Below, in pieces: positions 39,878-42,134 of a stretch of DNA of 42,134 bases. The notes beneath the pieces are model-generated. The model saw only the letters and a program-made list of their open reading frames with translations, was not told the DNA's origin and searched no databases. The number at the start of each line of letters is the position of its first letter. Position 1 is the stretch's first letter. The translations under genes were made by a program, and so were the position numbers. Source of the DNA: Deltaproteobacteria bacterium (lineage in GTDB: Bacteria > Myxococcota_A > UBA9160 > UBA4427); assembly GCA_019310385.1 (NCBI GenBank), contig JAFDEK010000024.1, positions 1 through 42,134 of the forward strand. The letters are read 5' to 3'.

Positions 39878-41530
39878 CTAGCTGCGGTAGCGGTGGACGA
39901 TGGGGAGTCTGCGGCCGGAGCCGAAGGCCTTGGGTGTGGTGCGGAGCACCATTGGGGCCTGCCGGCGCTTGTATTCGTTTCGGTCCAGGCGGTGCACGAT
40001 TCCCGCGGCGACCTGGGGCGTACAGCCTGGTGGCGGCTTGATCCCCGCGCTGCCGACGCCGCCTTCGATGCACTGCTCGAGGATCGAGTCGAGGACGTCG
40101 TAGTCGGGTAGATCGTCGGTGTCGAGCTGGTCGGGCGCCAGCTCCGCCGAGGGGGGCTTCGCGATCGTGTTCTCCGGGATGCGAGGCATCGCGCGATTGG
40201 CGTGATGCGCGATGGCATAGACGTCGTGCTTGTAGACGTCCCCCAGCACGGCCAGCCCTCCCACCGTGTCTCCATAGAGGGTGCAGTAGCCCACCGACAG
40301 CTCGCTCTTGTTTCCGGTCGCGAGCACCAGACGCCCCTCTTGATTCGAGGCCGCCATGAGAACGGCGCCGCGGATGCGCGATTGGATGTTCTGCTGGGTG
40401 AGCCCGTAGTCGTCCTTGTCGCCGAAGAGTGCCGCGAAGATGCTCCGGTAGGACTCGAAGACCGGCGTGATGTCGACCTCGCGTACCTCGATGCCGAGCA
40501 GCTCGCCCAGGGCGTGGGCGTCGTCGACGCTGTGCCGGGAGGAGAAGGGGCCGGGCATGGCGATGCCCAGCACCCGGTCGGCCCCCAGGGCCTCGACGGC
40601 GAGGTGCGCCGTAACGGCCGAGTCGATTCCTCCCGAGAGTCCGATCACGGCGCCGGGCGGGAGATTCTGCTTCTCGAAGTAGTCGCGTATCCCGAGCGCG
40701 AGGCCCGCCTCGAGCTCGGCGGCCCGCTCCATGGGCGCGCAGGTGTGGGCGTCGCCTGTGCCGGCCGGCTCCGGCAGGTCCACCACCGTGAAGGCCGACT
40801 CGAAGAGGGGGAGCTGGGCGACCACGCGTCCGTCCGCATCGCACGCGAAGGAGCCGCCGTCGAAGACGAGCTCGTCGTTTCCGCCGACCTGGTTGACGAA
40901 GACGACGGGTGTACGGCTCGCCCGGGCGAGCTCGGCGAGCATGTCCTGTCGCGCACGCGCCTTGCCGACGTGCCAGGGCGACGCGGAGGGGTTGAGGATC
41001 AGCTCGGCGCCGTCGCGCACGAGCTCGTGCACGGGGTTCACGTCGTACGCGATGCGGGAGACCCAGGTGTCCTCGCACACCGCCAGCCCCACGCTGCGGG
41101 TCTCGGCCCCCACGCTGATCCGCACCGGCTCGCGCTTCTCGGCCCGCACGAAGTAGCGCCTCTCGTCGAAGACGTCATAGCTGGGCAGCAGGGACTTGGC
41201 GCGGGTCGCGACCCGCTTTCCGTTCGCCAACAGCACCGCGGCGTTGGCGAGCTGCTTGGGTCGCCCCTGCTCCCAGGGGAGCACGGCGCCGAGCACGATC
41301 GACACCCCGTGCGAAGCGGCCTCCAGGGCCTCCAGCTCTCGCAGCTGGTCCTCGACGAAGCCCTCGCGCTCGAGCAGGTCCATGGGGGGGTAGCCGGTCA
41401 GCACCATCTCGGGGAGCACGACGAGGCCGGCTCCGGCGCTCTCGGCCCGGCGCGCCGCCTCTTCGACCAGCCCGCGGTTGCCTTTCAGATCGCCGACCGT
41501 GGGGTTTACCTGTGCGATTGCGATCTTCAT
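39878..41530 (-). CDS. nadE: NadE, glutamine-hydrolysing NAD+ synthetase
   Basis: The 550-residue enzyme makes NAD from nicotinic acid adenine dinucleotide, using ammonia drawn from glutamine. The N-terminal nitrilase domain has the triad Glu41 (LPEMVLTGYPP), Lys112 (AKSLLPSYDVFDE) and Cys152 (VGLAVCEDTW). The C-terminal synthetase domain has the ATP-pyrophosphatase loop GLSGGIDSAV (297-306), NIQSRIRGAVLMAASNQEG, LATGNKSELSVGYCTLYGD and the closing KRRQAPMVLRTTPKAFGSGRRLPI. Both active sites look complete. The ATG at 41530 follows the MaoC gene by 17 bp, and the pair is probably one transcript. The gene is convergent with the cold-shock gene (17 bp between stops). Confidence 0.95.
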   Translation of the reverse strand: MKIAIAQVNPTVGDLKGNRGLVEEAARRAESAGAGLVVLPEMVLTGYPPMDLLEREGFVEDQLRELEALEAASHGVSIVLGAVLPWEQGRPKQLANAAVLLANGKRVATRAKSLLPSYDVFDERRYFVRAEKREPVRISVGAETRSVGLAVCEDTWVSRIAYDVNPVHELVRDGAELILNPSASPWHVGKARARQDMLAELARASRTPVVFVNQVGGNDELVFDGGSFACDADGRVVAQLPLFESAFTVVDLPEPAGTGDAHTCAPMERAAELEAGLALGIRDYFEKQNLPPGAVIGLSGGIDSAVTAHLAVEALGADRVLGIAMPGPFSSRHSVDDAHALGELLGIEVREVDITPVFESYRSIFAALFGDKDDYGLTQQNIQSRIRGAVLMAASNQEGRLVLATGNKSELSVGYCTLYGDTVGGLAVLGDVYKHDVYAIAHHANRAMPRIPENTIAKPPSAELAPDQLDTDDLPDYDVLDSILEQCIEGGVGSAGIKPPPGCTPQVAAGIVHRLDRNEYKRRQAPMVLRTTPKAFGSGRRLPIVHRYRS

Positions 41531-41547
41531 GGAGACCCGCTCGGCGC

Positions 41548-42015
41548 TCAGGGAAAGTAGACGTAGATCACGTCGGCGGTGCAGCAGGGCTTGGTGGCGC
41601 CCTCGACGTTGAAGGTGAGCCCGATGGTGACCCGCGCCGCGCCGCCGCGGATGTCGCGCACCTTCTTGATTTCTGCCGTAAGACGCACCCGAGAGCCGGC
41701 GGGCACGGGGCTGGGCAGGCGCATCTTGTCGATGCCGTAGTTCACCGTGTTGGAGGTCTGCTCGATGCGCAGCAGCTGGGGAAGCAGGGCGGGGGCCAGG
41801 GAGATGGTGAGATAGCCGTGGGCGATGGGTCCCTTGAAGGGCGACTCGCGCTTCGCACGCTCGACGTCGACGTGGATCCACTGGTGGTCGCCCGTTGCCT
41901 TCGCGAAGGTGTCGATCTGCTCCTGGGTGACATCGACCCACTCGGTCGTGCCCAACACCTTCCCGGCGTGGTCTTTGATCGAGGCGATGTCGGGAATCAC
42001 GGTGGGGGACGCCAT
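41548..42015 (-). CDS. MaoC-family (R)-enoyl-CoA hydratase-like protein
   Basis: This 155-residue hot-dog-fold protein matches the MaoC/NodN hydratase family. The catalytic pair Asp43 and His48 is in FAKATGDHQWIHVDVERA, the standard D-x4-H motif, followed by GPIAHGYLTISLAPALLPQL, the usual hydratase-helix glycines. Members hydrate trans-2-enoyl-CoA (or enoyl-ACP) to the R-3-hydroxy form; acyl chain preference cannot be seen. No polyhydroxyalkanoate gene is nearby. The ATG at 42015 has GGAAGAGAG ten or so bases upstream, which is part of a 12-bp tandem array. NAD synthetase follows 17 bp downstream. Confidence 0.9.
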   Translation of the reverse strand: MASPTVIPDIASIKDHAGKVLGTTEWVDVTQEQIDTFAKATGDHQWIHVDVERAKRESPFKGPIAHGYLTISLAPALLPQLLRIEQTSNTVNYGIDKMRLPSPVPAGSRVRLTAEIKKVRDIRGGAARVTIGLTFNVEGATKPCCTADVIYVYFP

Positions 42016-42022
42016 GGATGTC

Positions 42023-42094
42023 TCTCTTCCGGCCTCTCTTCGGGTCTCTCTTCGGGTCTCTCTTCCGGTTTCTCTTCAGGTCTGTCTTCCGGTT
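42023..42094 (-). repeat. Six 12-bp tandem units upstream of the MaoC gene
   Basis: Six units of TCTCTTCCGGTC-type sequence start at 42023, 42035, 42047, 42059, 42071 and 42083, each with one or two changes. On the minus strand each carries GGAAGAGA, so the array repeats a Shine-Dalgarno-like element in front of the ATG at 42015. Confidence 0.92.
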
Positions 42095-42134
42095 CCGTCG
42101 CGAACGGGTCCCGGGGGGGATGCCATTCTTGGAG

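Overview
This 42 kb window comes from a G+C-rich, Gram-negative bacterium. Outer-membrane porins, MlaA/MlaC lipid-trafficking proteins, a SUF iron-sulfur operon, a mitochondrial-type aconitase and a PEP-CTERM sorted protein point to a proteobacterial or delta-grade lineage (Myxococcota, Desulfobacterota or Binatota-like). The DUF6178, DUF815 and LuxC/LuxE homologues fit that guess, but nothing here fixes the taxon. Almost every gene is chromosomal-housekeeping or accessory-metabolic in character. I found no tRNA, rRNA, phage, insertion sequence or CRISPR array.

Layout. 1-2448 (minus): rrf2-type regulator, sufB and the start of sufC, with two matching palindromes upstream that look like operators. 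2753-10985: an inositol-phosphatase-like gene, three Porin_O_P-family outer-membrane porins and, between them, a large fusion of an SLC1-type symporter with a periplasmic solute-binding domain; then a small lipoprotein. 11152-15064 (minus): class III aminotransferase, LuxE-like acyl-activating enzyme and LuxC-like acyl reductase in overlapping frames, plausibly converting a carboxylic acid to an aldehyde and then an amine. 15201-21862 (plus): folK, an APS/PAPS reductase, a multi-pass GAF histidine kinase, bioA and a DUF3179 protein. 21920-23147 (minus): SRPBCC protein and PEP-CTERM protein, beside a low-G+C gap. 23665-31473: alpha/beta hydrolase, a 72-residue bacterial histone-fold protein with a basic tail, CocE-type hydrolase, DUF6178 protein, Nudix hydrolase, DUF815 ATPase and a serine-palmitoyltransferase-like enzyme. 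31865-42015: mlaA, mlaC, a second alpha/beta hydrolase, aconitase, a VTT membrane protein, queuosine salvage protein, a cold-shock-domain protein with a long structured leader, NAD synthetase and a MaoC dehydratase.

The most unusual points are four. (1) A histone-fold protein with its own promoter and terminator. (2) A dispersed repeat family, core GGCGAGGATACGC followed by a small hairpin, that lies between genes and also sits in frame inside the LuxC, LuxE and DUF815 homologues; its stems vary in a compensatory way. (3) About twenty short tandem duplications (10-45 bp units) at gene edges or in protein loops and tails; units inside genes are multiples of three, units outside are not constrained. 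(4) The symporter/solute-binding fusion flanked by porins, and the aminotransferase-LuxE-LuxC operon, both of which suggest pathways worth testing.
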